DNA from: Pirellulaceae bacterium
GTDB taxonomy: Bacteria > Planctomycetota > Planctomycetia > Pirellulales > Pirellulaceae
Length of the DNA: 39,093 nucleotides
Direction of reading: 5' to 3'
Assembly (NCBI GenBank): GCA_025459265.1
Contig: JALOQX010000021.1
Coordinates: 1-39,093, forward strand
Within the stretch, counting starts at the first letter, position 1. Each line of letters begins with the position of its first letter. This document shows, in pieces, positions 30,635 to 38,632 of the stretch. The translations under genes were made by a program, and so were the position numbers. The notes below the pieces were generated by a model. The model searched no databases. It saw only the letters and a list, made by a program, of their open reading frames with translations, and was not told the DNA's origin.

Positions 30635-32500
30635 ATGGGGACCTGCGTCGGCGTGGAATGCGGCGTGCCCGCGGGGCGTCGGGCTGCGTGGCGTGCCGCA
30701 CGGCTTCTGCTGCCGCTCGTCCTGACGCTCCAGGGCCAATCCGCCTGGGCGCACGTGACGGTCGACCGCGCTGGTGGTGACACCGAATTCCGCGCGGAGC
30801 TCGACCGGCTGGCAGCCCGCTGCGACGAAGTGGGGCTGGCGGCCGAGGCGTCGATTACGCGATCGTGGTTCGTGCAGCGCGACCCGCGCCGGCACTACCT
30901 GTTTCTCCCGCTGGCCGACGACCCGACCCGCCCGGCGGCCGGCGCGGCGCTTCCGGTGCGCCAGTGGCACGCGGAGTTTGCCGAGATCCGCGGCGCGCAG
31001 GCTCGGCGTCTCTTCGTGCTTGCGCAGCAAGCGGCTGATGCGGGTGACGAGCCCGCCGCGTACCGGCTCCTGCACGAAGTCCTGCACGAAGACCCGCAGC
31101 ACGCAGAGGCACGCCGAGTGCTCGGGTACGTCCGGCTCGAGCGCGGCTGGCAGCGCCCCGCACGCAAAGACACGCGGCGGCGGAACCGCACGGCCCATCC
31201 GCTCTTCGGCTGGCCCAGCAATCAGTACTGGGTCGTGGACAGCCAGCACTTCAGCGTCACGACGAACCTGAATGTCCGCGCGGCACGCGCGGCGGCCGGT
31301 TATCTGGAGCGCGTCCATGCCGCGTGGCAGCAACTGTTCTACGAGTACTGGACAGTGCCCGGTCGACTCGCCCAGCGGCTGGCCGGCCAGGATGCGTCGC
31401 TGGGCCCGGCCCGCGCGTTCGACGTCGTGCTGTTCAAGAACCGTGACGAGTATGTGCGCCAGTTGAGTCGGGCCGAAACACAGATTGAGCAGAGTGTCGG
31501 CTATTACTCGCGCGAGCACAAAACGGCGATGTTCTATGCCGGCGAAGACGCGGCGCGTGCGACATGGGTCCACGAGGCCACCCACCAGTTCTTCCAGGAA
31601 AGCGGTGAGGCCATCGCGCAGGTCGGCGAACAGTCGAACTTCTGGGTCGTCGAGGCGGTGGCGCTGTACATGGAGTCGCTGGCCGAACATCCGGGCTATG
31701 TGACGACCGGCGGCGCGGATGCCCACCGCCTGCAGTTCGCCCGGTATCGGCTGCTGAGCCAGGGATTCTATGTCCCACTCGAAACGCTGGCCGGTTACGG
31801 ACGACCACAGCTGCAGCGCGATCCGAAACTTGCCGAACTCTACAGCCAGTGTGCCGGGCTGGCGCATGGGTTCCTGGATACCGGTCCGGCTGAAGACCGG
31901 CGGGCGTTTCGGAAATACCTCCGTCTGGTGTATCGCGGCGCGGCACAGCCGCCGACCCTCGCCGCCGAATTCGGCCAGTCATTCGCCGATCTCGACAATC
32001 GATACCGGGCGTCGCTGGACGTCACCGACGCCGACCTGGCGTTTGTCGACCGTCGTGCCCGGAGTCTTTGCCTGGCTCACACTCAGGTCACCGACGCCGG
32101 CCTGTCACAGCTGCGCGGCCTGGACCAACTCACCTGGCTGGATTTTTCCTTTACTTCCGCCGGCGATGCCGCAGTGGCCCCGTTGGCAGAATCGCCGCAG
32201 CTGGATCAGCTGAGCCTGGAGGCGACGCGCATCACGCCCGAGTCGCTGCAGGTGGTCGCCCAGCTGCGTCAGCTCGAGGAGCTGGATCTGTCACGCACGG
32301 CGATCGATGACGCGGCGCTGGCACAGCTGGCGAACCTGTCGCGGCTCAAGATACTGTGGCTGACCGGCACTCAGGTGACCGACGCCGGGCTGCCCGCGCT
32401 GGCGGCGCTGCGCAACCTTGAGCAACTGGATGTCAGCGACACGGCCGCTACGGACGAAGGCCTGGCCGGCCTGCGCAAACGACTGCCCAACCTGAAGTAG
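30635..32500 (+). CDS. Secreted HExxH (DUF1570-like) protein with C-terminal leucine-rich repeats
   Basis: The 621-residue protein starts at ATG 30635 (a TTG at 30623 is also in frame). It has a signal peptide (about 1-40, RLLLPLVLTLQGQSAWA). A helical region (about 45-180) includes TPR-like sequence (EPAAYRLLHEVLHEDPQHAEARRVLG in part). A peptidase-like domain then carries THQFF and HEATH (His313, Glu314, His317), the gluzincin-type zinc motif of DUF1570/peptidase MA-like proteins. From about 465 to the end there are five or six leucine-rich repeats of the type LxxLDFSFTSAGDAAVAPLA. An exported metallopeptidase with a recognition domain is the simplest reading; activity is unproven. The creatininase gene follows 20 bases later. 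Confidence 0.82.
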   Translation: MGTCVGVECGVPAGRRAAWRAARLLLPLVLTLQGQSAWAHVTVDRAGGDTEFRAELDRLAARCDEVGLAAEASITRSWFVQRDPRRHYLFLPLADDPTRPAAGAALPVRQWHAEFAEIRGAQARRLFVLAQQAADAGDEPAAYRLLHEVLHEDPQHAEARRVLGYVRLERGWQRPARKDTRRRNRTAHPLFGWPSNQYWVVDSQHFSVTTNLNVRAARAAAGYLERVHAAWQQLFYEYWTVPGRLAQRLAGQDASLGPARAFDVVLFKNRDEYVRQLSRAETQIEQSVGYYSREHKTAMFYAGEDAARATWVHEATHQFFQESGEAIAQVGEQSNFWVVEAVALYMESLAEHPGYVTTGGADAHRLQFARYRLLSQGFYVPLETLAGYGRPQLQRDPKLAELYSQCAGLAHGFLDTGPAEDRRAFRKYLRLVYRGAAQPPTLAAEFGQSFADLDNRYRASLDVTDADLAFVDRRARSLCLAHTQVTDAGLSQLRGLDQLTWLDFSFTSAGDAAVAPLAESPQLDQLSLEATRITPESLQVVAQLRQLEELDLSRTAIDDAALAQLANLSRLKILWLTGTQVTDAGLPALAALRNLEQLDVSDTAATDEGLAGLRKRLPNLK

Positions 32501-32520
32501 CCTTTTTTCCGGAGAGCACC

Positions 32521-33312
32521 ATGCGCCCGTGGGTCCTGGCCGAAACGAATTACACGCACACGAAACAGCACCCGTATGAAGTGGCCGTGTTGCCGTTCGG
32601 CGCGACCGAGCCGCACAACCTGCATCTGCCGTACGGCACGGACGTGCTGGAGGCGAACCTCGTCGGCGAGAAGATCTGTGCCGCCGCGTACGCGCGAGGA
32701 GCCAACGTCGTGCTGTTGCCGACGATTCCCTACGGCACGCAGACGAACATGCGCGAGATGCCCTTGGCGATGAACCTTAACCCGTCGACGCTTCAGGCGA
32801 TCATCGTCGATCTGGTGGAGTCACTGGTCAGGTGCGGGATTCGCAAGATCGTGCTGCTCAACAGCCATGGCGGGAACGAGCTGAAGACGGTGCTCCGCGA
32901 GTTGTGCGGCAAGACGCCCGCGCAGCTGTTTCTGTGCAACTGGTACCGGACGTTTGCCGATCAGTACGCGCAGATCTTCGAGCATCCGGACGATCACGCC
33001 GGCGAGATGGAAACGTCCTTGGCACTGGCTTTTTTCCCCGACCTGGTGTTGCGGCGGCCCGACGGCTCCCTGGCGGCCGACGAGGGGTCGGTGGCCCAAC
33101 CGCGGTTTGAAGCGCTGGAGAAGGGTTGGGTGTCGATCACGCGGCCGTGGCATCTGCTGACGACCAATGCCGGCGCCGGGTATCCGCACTGTGCGACGGC
33201 CGACAAGGGGCGGCAGCTGATGCAATTGCTGGTCGAGCGGCTCGCGACGTTCCTGGTGGAACTTGCCGCAGCGCCGCTGGACGCCACGTTCCCGTTCCAC
33301 CCGGCACGTTGA
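32521..33312 (+). CDS. Creatininase family protein
   Basis: The 263-residue cytoplasmic protein begins MRPWVLAETNYTHTKQHPYE with CGGAGAG upstream of the ATG. It has the metal-binding GATEPHNLHLPYGTD (Glu30, His35, Asp41), the NSHGGNE motif (about 114-120) and DDHAGEMETS (about 158-167), the three signatures of creatinine amidohydrolases and related formamide hydrolases. The family includes creatininase, MftE-like peptidases and riboflavin or purine-pathway hydrolases, so the substrate is open. The stop TGA (33310-33312) overlaps the tRNA-His promoter -35 box. Confidence 0.9.
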   Translation: MRPWVLAETNYTHTKQHPYEVAVLPFGATEPHNLHLPYGTDVLEANLVGEKICAAAYARGANVVLLPTIPYGTQTNMREMPLAMNLNPSTLQAIIVDLVESLVRCGIRKIVLLNSHGGNELKTVLRELCGKTPAQLFLCNWYRTFADQYAQIFEHPDDHAGEMETSLALAFFPDLVLRRPDGSLAADEGSVAQPRFEALEKGWVSITRPWHLLTTNAGAGYPHCATADKGRQLMQLLVERLATFLVELAAAPLDATFPFHPAR

Positions 33313-33337
33313 CCGCTTCCGCCCGCGCCGCTAGACT
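33309..33337 (+). promoter_or_regulatory. Sigma70-like promoter of tRNA-His
   Basis: TTGACC (33309-33314) and TAGACT (33332-33337) are 17 bases apart, close to consensus. A start near 33344 would leave under ten bases before the tRNA 5' end. The -35 box overlaps the creatininase stop codon. Confidence 0.6.
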
Positions 33338-33352
33338 GAAAACCCGACTTGC

Positions 33353-33427
33353 GGTGGATGTAGCTCAGCTGGTTAGAGCACTGGATTGTGGATCCAGGTG
33401 TCGGGGGTTCGAATCCCCTCATCCACC
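33353..33427 (+). tRNA. tRNA-His (anticodon GTG)
   Basis: A complete cloverleaf folds. The acceptor stem is GTGGATG (33354-33360) with CATCCAC (33420-33426). The D arm uses GCTC/GAGC, the anticodon stem CTGGA/TCCAG encloses loop TTGTGGA (anticodon GTG), and the T arm contains TTCGAAT. The genome encodes the extra 5' G (position -1, 33353) that pairs with C73 (33427), the identity feature of histidine tRNAs. The CCA end is not encoded (next bases CCT). Confidence 0.97.
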
Positions 33428-33429
33428 CC

Positions 33430-33890
33430 TTCGCTCAATCCCGCCGGAACCAGCAGTTCGGATCAGCGAGTTCACACCGCGGCTCAGCGGAGTGGCGGCT
33501 CGACTCGGAGAGTCGAGCGACTTTATCCCCCGAGGCGCCGCGCGACAGCGGGTGCTGGCCCGCTCTCCGGTGAGCAGCTCGACACGGATTACTCCCGACG
33601 AGTGACCGTCGGCGACAACGAAGCGCCATCGGGTCCACGTCGAGTGGTGGAACCAGAGCAACACCCGCCGGGGCGTGTGGACGGCGAGTCTGGCTGAAGT
33701 TCATACGATCACGAGGCCGCACCCGCCACGTCAGTTGGTACACTGGCGGGCTGATCCAAATTGGGCCTGCGTAACCGCAGGTAGCCGACAGCGGACCCCG
33801 CGATGTGAGTGCCGGGATGGCAGTACAATGTGGCGTGCAGTGGCCAAGCCATCCTTCGACCAGGCATCGTCATGTGGAGCGGCGCGGAGC
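33430..33890. other. Non-coding spacer between tRNA-His and the acyltransferase gene
   Basis: The 461 bases hold no gene I can support. They contain the hairpin at 33498-33518 and a possible -10 box TACAAT (33824-33829), which overlaps an ATG at 33828 and so favours the later start of the next gene. Confidence 0.55.
33498..33518 (+). terminator. Stem-loop downstream of tRNA-His
   Basis: GCTCGACTC (33498-33506) and GAGTCGAGC (33510-33518) form a 9-bp perfect stem with a 3-base GGA loop. It is followed by GACTTTAT, a short T-rich run. It lies 71 bases after the tRNA and is a plausible terminator. Confidence 0.45.
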
Positions 33891-35330
33891 ATGGATCGGG
33901 AAAAGCCCAGGGGTGACCAGCCGTTCCGATCCTCAGACAGGGATCCCCAAATCCGGTTGTCGCGACCCAACAGGCTGGCGGACGCCGATGCCCTGCCCCT
34001 AAAGCTGAACGCTTTCGAACGTTACATGTGGGCAGACGACCAGCCGTCGCACCCAATGTCGTATTTCGCTCATGTGGCGTACTCCGGGCGATTGAACGAG
34101 TCGGCGTTTGTCCAGGCTTTGGAGCAGACCCTACCGCGTCACCCGCTGCTGCACGCCCGCATCGTTGGGAACCGCGAGCAGGATCTCACTTGGGTGACCT
34201 CGCCTGACCTGTTGCCCTACCTGGACTGCGCCGACGCACTGACACCCATGCGTTTTCCTGGCGGCTACCGCATCGAATTACGGGAAGAAAACGGCCTGCG
34301 GATCTGGGTTCGCAAGCACGCCGAGGGAGGCGTCATCCGCTTGCAGTTCCATCACGCCTGCTGCGACGGCATCGCCGTGAATCAGTTCATCGGAGAACTG
34401 CTCCGCGTGTACGACCACGTGGCTGGCGGAGGTACCGGCGACCCACGGCTGCCGCACCGGAATCGGTTTGGCGCAAGTTGGTGGGATTGGCTGGGCCGCC
34501 GCGTCGTCGATGCGTGGGGCATCGTCATCGGGCCGCCGATCTTTTTGCTGGTCCGGCCGACGCCCCTGCAGACGCGTGGTGTATGCGACCACCAGGAACA
34601 GAACGGGCGTGTCGTTCCGGATCTCGTGACCTGGCGATTCACTGATGCGCAGCTCGCCGGCCTGCTCGCCAAGGTCCGCGCGTCTCGAGTTACATTGAAT
34701 GCCTTGCTGCTCCGCGACGTCTTTGTGTCGCTCCACGCATGGAATCTCGATCACGATCAGCGACTACAACGCGAGCTCATACGGATCATGGTGCCATTCA
34801 ATCTCCGTGGAACGGAGCACCAAAGCCTGCCCGCCGTCAATGTGGTGGGCATGGCAAATCTCGACCGCCGTCTCCACTGGCCCTGGTGTCGTAACCCGCA
34901 ATGGCTGCTCCGCAGCATCCAGCTGGAGACTCTGTTCCTCAAGAGATTCCGCATTGTGACATGCTTTCCCAGCATCATGTTCGTGCTGGGGATTCTGCCA
35001 GGTGGTCTGCAGAGAGTCCTGCGCCGCGATCGCTGCGTCGCGACATGCGTGGTCAGCAACTTGGGCAAGATCTTCATCGACACCCCGTTGCCTCGCCGTG
35101 ACGGCAAATTGGTCGCGGGCGACTTGACCGTCGAAGCGGTCGACACGGCTCCGCCGGTGCGCGACGGTTCCGGTGCCGCGTTGACTTTCTACACGTACGC
35201 GGGCCAACTGAGCGTGAGCATGAACTACGACCCGCACCGTTTCCGCCGTACGACGGCCGAACAACTGCTCCGCCACATCGTGGCGCAGATCGAGCGGACC
35301 GCGGACCTGTCCTTGCGCGCTGGGCCCTGA
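33891..35330 (+). CDS. Stand-alone condensation-type acyltransferase (BAHD/NRPS-C-like fold)
   Basis: The ~479-residue cytoplasmic protein has the acyltransferase motif HHxxxDG as FHHACCDGIAVNQF (His154, His155, Asp159, Gly160), the catalytic signature of NRPS condensation domains, PapA proteins and wax ester synthases. An N-terminal segment NAFERYMWADDQPSHPM (about 38-54) and a late VSNLGKIFIDTPL segment fit this superfamily. No carrier protein, adenylation or ketosynthase domain is nearby, so it probably acts on free or coenzyme-bound acyl substrates. The start is uncertain: ATG 33891 is chosen because the upstream ATG at 33828 overlaps a -10-like TACAAT. It is separated from the M28 gene by 369 bases. 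Confidence 0.75.
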   Translation: MDREKPRGDQPFRSSDRDPQIRLSRPNRLADADALPLKLNAFERYMWADDQPSHPMSYFAHVAYSGRLNESAFVQALEQTLPRHPLLHARIVGNREQDLTWVTSPDLLPYLDCADALTPMRFPGGYRIELREENGLRIWVRKHAEGGVIRLQFHHACCDGIAVNQFIGELLRVYDHVAGGGTGDPRLPHRNRFGASWWDWLGRRVVDAWGIVIGPPIFLLVRPTPLQTRGVCDHQEQNGRVVPDLVTWRFTDAQLAGLLAKVRASRVTLNALLLRDVFVSLHAWNLDHDQRLQRELIRIMVPFNLRGTEHQSLPAVNVVGMANLDRRLHWPWCRNPQWLLRSIQLETLFLKRFRIVTCFPSIMFVLGILPGGLQRVLRRDRCVATCVVSNLGKIFIDTPLPRRDGKLVAGDLTVEAVDTAPPVRDGSGAALTFYTYAGQLSVSMNYDPHRFRRTTAEQLLRHIVAQIERTADLSLRAGP

Positions 35331-35699
35331 TGCGACCAGCTGGCCGCAGTCGCCGCGTTTCCTGAAGAAGTACGTCCCTTGGCAGCGATTTCAGCGCAGG
35401 TGTTCAAGCCACTCGTGCGCTGCGGCATTTAAGCCGTGCGCAGCAACACTCGTCCGCCGTGTGCCCTTCGGGCGGTTTCCCTCTGCGCACGGACGCTCAT
35501 TCCCGGTCCTGGTGCAGGGGCCCGGCGACGTTCGCCGTGTCATGTTGGACACCGTCCTGTGGCTAGACGCGCGGTGGGGGCGTTCTGTTATGATGGATTG
35601 CTGAACGAGCCGGGGTCGGATTCAGACTCGTCGCAAGAAGGAAGACCCTGCTCGTACCGCGTCGCCCATCGCGAGGCCGCTGTGGCCAGGAGGTTGCTT
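35331..35699. other. Non-coding spacer upstream of the M28 peptidase gene
   Basis: The spacer is 369 bases. No gene is supported: an open frame extends from 35436 into the M28 gene, but its N-terminus (Cys/Arg-rich) looks non-coding and has no ribosome-binding site. It holds the alternative stems at 35416-35492 and a -10-like TATGAT at 35589-35594 without a clear -35 partner. Confidence 0.6.
35416..35492 (+). promoter_or_regulatory. Mutually exclusive stems (attenuator- or riboswitch-like)
   Basis: CCGTGCGCAG (35434-35443) pairs perfectly with CTGCGCACGG (35483-35492) over a 39-base interior that itself contains GCCC/GGGC. The same left arm can instead pair upstream: GCCG (35433-35436) with CGGC (35423-35426) around ATTTAA, and GCGCA (35438-35442) with TGCGC (35416-35420). 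The two foldings exclude each other, as in switches. It resembles no riboswitch class I know. Confidence 0.3.
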
Positions 35700-38603
35700 A
35701 TGGCTCGCGCCGGTTGGTCGAGGTTGATCCCCGGTGAGAATTGGCTTGGCGGGTCTGCTGCGTTTCGCATCGATGCCTATTCCGAATTCATGCCGCCGCC
35801 CCGCGTGGGTTGGAAGCCGTATGGCCGGGTGCCCGTCAATCCTCAGCTGTTTTCGCCCGATGATCCGTTCGGCTGGAAAGTCCACGAATTCGATGAAGCA
35901 CTCGAATTGCAGCCGGGCCTGCACCAGATCGCCAAGGACCTGATGACGCGGCTCAAACGCCTGCAAGACGGCAATCCGGATACCGGTCTGCCCAGGCACA
36001 TCTCGCGGGATAATCCCTTCTGGCCCCCTGAAATGGGGAGCGCCAAGCTCCAGGACGATCCTTGTGTGCTCTTGTTGCCGCTGGCGCTGTCGCGCACTCA
36101 GGATGATAAGGGCCGCGTCCGCTGGACGCTGTTCGGCAACAGCGAGCAAGGGCCGGGCAAGGCATTCTGGAAGAGCTTCTTCACCGCGCCCGGCGTCGAG
36201 GCGCCCGCGGAATTCGGCATCGGCTTCTTCTGCCGGCTCTTGCAGGCGGTCTACGGCGAACAAGCCGCGGATGCCGACGGATTGCGCCGAGTCGGCTTGC
36301 GAATTGTCCCGGAAGACCAGCCGGATTTCCCGTTCTGGAGCGAAGGCGAATTGCCGTCGTGGGCCAAGCGGTTCCTGTTGCGTGACGACGAGCCCGGCGA
36401 TGCCGTGAAATACGTGGTGACGTTTCGCCACTTCGGACGCCTGCCGGCAGTGGTGCGTGAAGGTTACCTGGGCGGCCGATTGACGCTCCTGCCGTTTCCC
36501 GGGAGTCTGGTCTTTTGGGGCGTCGAGCGGGCTCGGCGTGCCTATTCGCAATTGCCGATGGCGTTGCAGATTCCGCTCCTGGCCAACGTGGATCGTCATG
36601 AATCGCCGATCGGGATTCGGGTGCCGCAAGCCGGTGTGTTCCATCAACCGAATGCCGATCAGCCCACGTACGCGAGGACGGACGGACATTTGCGAAACGC
36701 GTACAGACGAACTCACCGCTGGGAGAAGATCCTGCGCGATCAGGATCAGGTGGAGTTGCTCGGCAAGGAAGCGTCGCTGGTGAACGTGCTGTTCAGCACG
36801 TTGCCGGACGACGTGGAGTTGTACGGCAAGCCCATGGCCCGCAACGTTCAGATCTGGAACCAGCGCGCGGAAGTGCTGCTCGACGGTCCGCACGCTTCGG
36901 CGGCCGACATCAAACGAGCGATGCGCACCATCCAGGCCGGCGGGGTGTTCGGTTACCGGTTCTTGTTCCCGGCGATGCGCGTGGGCAAACACGACGTGTA
37001 TTGGCATCGACCACTCGTGGCATATCGTGATGCGGGGGGCGAGGTCGCCGTGCTGCCGGACGCGCCGCTCGGTTACTTGACGGCCTATGACGCCGACAAA
37101 CCGCGCCTCGATCGCGCCGTCGAATTGTGGCCACGCATGCAACAGCGACCGGTGTTGCTGGCGGCGTTGGCCGGCGAGGACTACACCCGCAAGCGTCAGG
37201 TGCCGCTGCAAGTCCGAAATGTCCGCAAGCTGGCACACGCCTATGCTCTGTTCGGGGCCAAGCCACTGCCCGTCAACTTCGCCCGCCGCATCATGGGGCT
37301 CGACCGTGAAGGCGCCGGCGAGCGCTGGCTGGCACAATTGCCGGAGCTGGTGGCGGACCGCATCCGCGAGATTGTCGAGCCTGAACCTGCCGAGACGGTC
37401 GGCGGAAAGGCACACCGAGCTCCAAGTTCTTTGACCTACGCGCATTCAGCGCGGCGGTCGTTCGAGGTCGCCTATTGGAAGACGATCGCCTCCTTGGCCG
37501 AAGGGACCTTGCTCAACAAGAACAATGCCGACTGCGCGCTGGACGAAGCCTCGCAGCGCATGCTGCCCTATCGCGAACGACACCTCGAGCGACTCGGGGA
37601 CGTGCTCCTGGCGTATTACGAGAAGAAGATTGCGGCCGCGAACCTGTCCGGCAGGGCCCTGGTGGGCGAGATGCCGTTCCGCTGGCGCACCGACCTGGAC
37701 TACTCGTGGATGGGGGGCTGGCGGAAGAGCCAGGACGCCGAGGCCGAGCGCAATCTGCTGGTCGTGATTCCCGGACGGAATCGCCGCGAAGCGGTCATCA
37801 TGGCCGATCATTATGACACGGCCTACATGGAGGACAAATACAAGAAGGATGTGCCCGGGGGCGGAGCGCGCATGTCCGCCTGCGGCGCGGACGACAATCA
37901 TTCGGCGACGGCCGCGATGATGTTGGCGGCGCCGATTTTTCTCGACATGAGCCGCCAGGGGAAATTGGGTTGCGACGTGTGGCTGGTGCATTTGACCGGC
38001 GAGGAATTTCCCGCCGACTGCCTCGGGGCGCGGGCATTGACCGAGCGACTGGTCACGCGGACGCTCACGATGCGTCTCCCCGGCGGCCAGTCCCAGGACT
38101 TGTCCCCGACGACGATCCGCGGCGTCTACGTGTCGGACATGATCGCTCACAACCATGACCGCGAGCGCGACATCTTTCAGATTTCACCGGGCAACGATCC
38201 GGGCTCGATGTGGCTGGCGTATCAGGCACACGTGGCTAATGAAATGTGGAATGAATCCGTTCCCTATTGGAACAAGCGCCAACGGCGGGACGGTCTGCCG
38301 CGCAGCCGCCGCAGTCCGCACGGCGCTGCCATTCCCGAGGTCGCTCCGTTTCTCCCCTTGTCCGGCCACGTGCGCGTGACGTCGGATCCGCGGAGTACGC
38401 TGTTCAACACGGACGGGCAGATTTTCTCCGACGCCGGCGTGCCGTGCGTCCTGTTCATGGAGAATTACGACATCAATCGGACGGGCTATCACGACACGCA
38501 CGATACGATGGAGAACATCGACCTGGATTACGGCGCGGCCGTGTGTGCCATCACGATCGAAGCGGTGGCACGGGCGGCCAACTCGACGGATTCGCCGCGG
38601 TGA
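35700..38603 (+). CDS. Large M28-type metallopeptidase-like protein with unrecognised N-terminal region
   Basis: The ATG at 35700 has a perfect AGGAGG six bases upstream and gives 967 residues without a signal peptide. The C-terminal third (about 640-967) is M28-like. It has DHYDTAYM (His704), CGADDNHSA (Asp731, Asp732), HLTGEEFPADC (Glu768, Glu769) and a final GYHDTHDTMENID (His931), together forming the two-zinc site of aminopeptidases. The first ~600 residues (for example RIDAYSEFMPPPRVGWKPYG near the start and GVFGYRFLFPAMRVGKHDVYWHR in segments) match no family I recognise and lack membrane segments. It may be a cytoplasmic aminopeptidase or carboxypeptidase with a novel accessory domain. 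It is followed 29 bases later by a GNAT gene. Confidence 0.8.
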   Translation: MARAGWSRLIPGENWLGGSAAFRIDAYSEFMPPPRVGWKPYGRVPVNPQLFSPDDPFGWKVHEFDEALELQPGLHQIAKDLMTRLKRLQDGNPDTGLPRHISRDNPFWPPEMGSAKLQDDPCVLLLPLALSRTQDDKGRVRWTLFGNSEQGPGKAFWKSFFTAPGVEAPAEFGIGFFCRLLQAVYGEQAADADGLRRVGLRIVPEDQPDFPFWSEGELPSWAKRFLLRDDEPGDAVKYVVTFRHFGRLPAVVREGYLGGRLTLLPFPGSLVFWGVERARRAYSQLPMALQIPLLANVDRHESPIGIRVPQAGVFHQPNADQPTYARTDGHLRNAYRRTHRWEKILRDQDQVELLGKEASLVNVLFSTLPDDVELYGKPMARNVQIWNQRAEVLLDGPHASAADIKRAMRTIQAGGVFGYRFLFPAMRVGKHDVYWHRPLVAYRDAGGEVAVLPDAPLGYLTAYDADKPRLDRAVELWPRMQQRPVLLAALAGEDYTRKRQVPLQVRNVRKLAHAYALFGAKPLPVNFARRIMGLDREGAGERWLAQLPELVADRIREIVEPEPAETVGGKAHRAPSSLTYAHSARRSFEVAYWKTIASLAEGTLLNKNNADCALDEASQRMLPYRERHLERLGDVLLAYYEKKIAAANLSGRALVGEMPFRWRTDLDYSWMGGWRKSQDAEAERNLLVVIPGRNRREAVIMADHYDTAYMEDKYKKDVPGGGARMSACGADDNHSATAAMMLAAPIFLDMSRQGKLGCDVWLVHLTGEEFPADCLGARALTERLVTRTLTMRLPGGQSQDLSPTTIRGVYVSDMIAHNHDRERDIFQISPGNDPGSMWLAYQAHVANEMWNESVPYWNKRQRRDGLPRSRRSPHGAAIPEVAPFLPLSGHVRVTSDPRSTLFNTDGQIFSDAGVPCVLFMENYDINRTGYHDTHDTMENIDLDYGAAVCAITIEAVARAANSTDSPR

Positions 38604-38632
38604 CCACGCCTTGACATTAGGGCGGGAATCTA

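Noticed and set aside
35622..37445. 607-residue open frame on the minus strand
   Set aside because: It is antisense to the M28-like gene, with His/Arg-rich non-globular composition.
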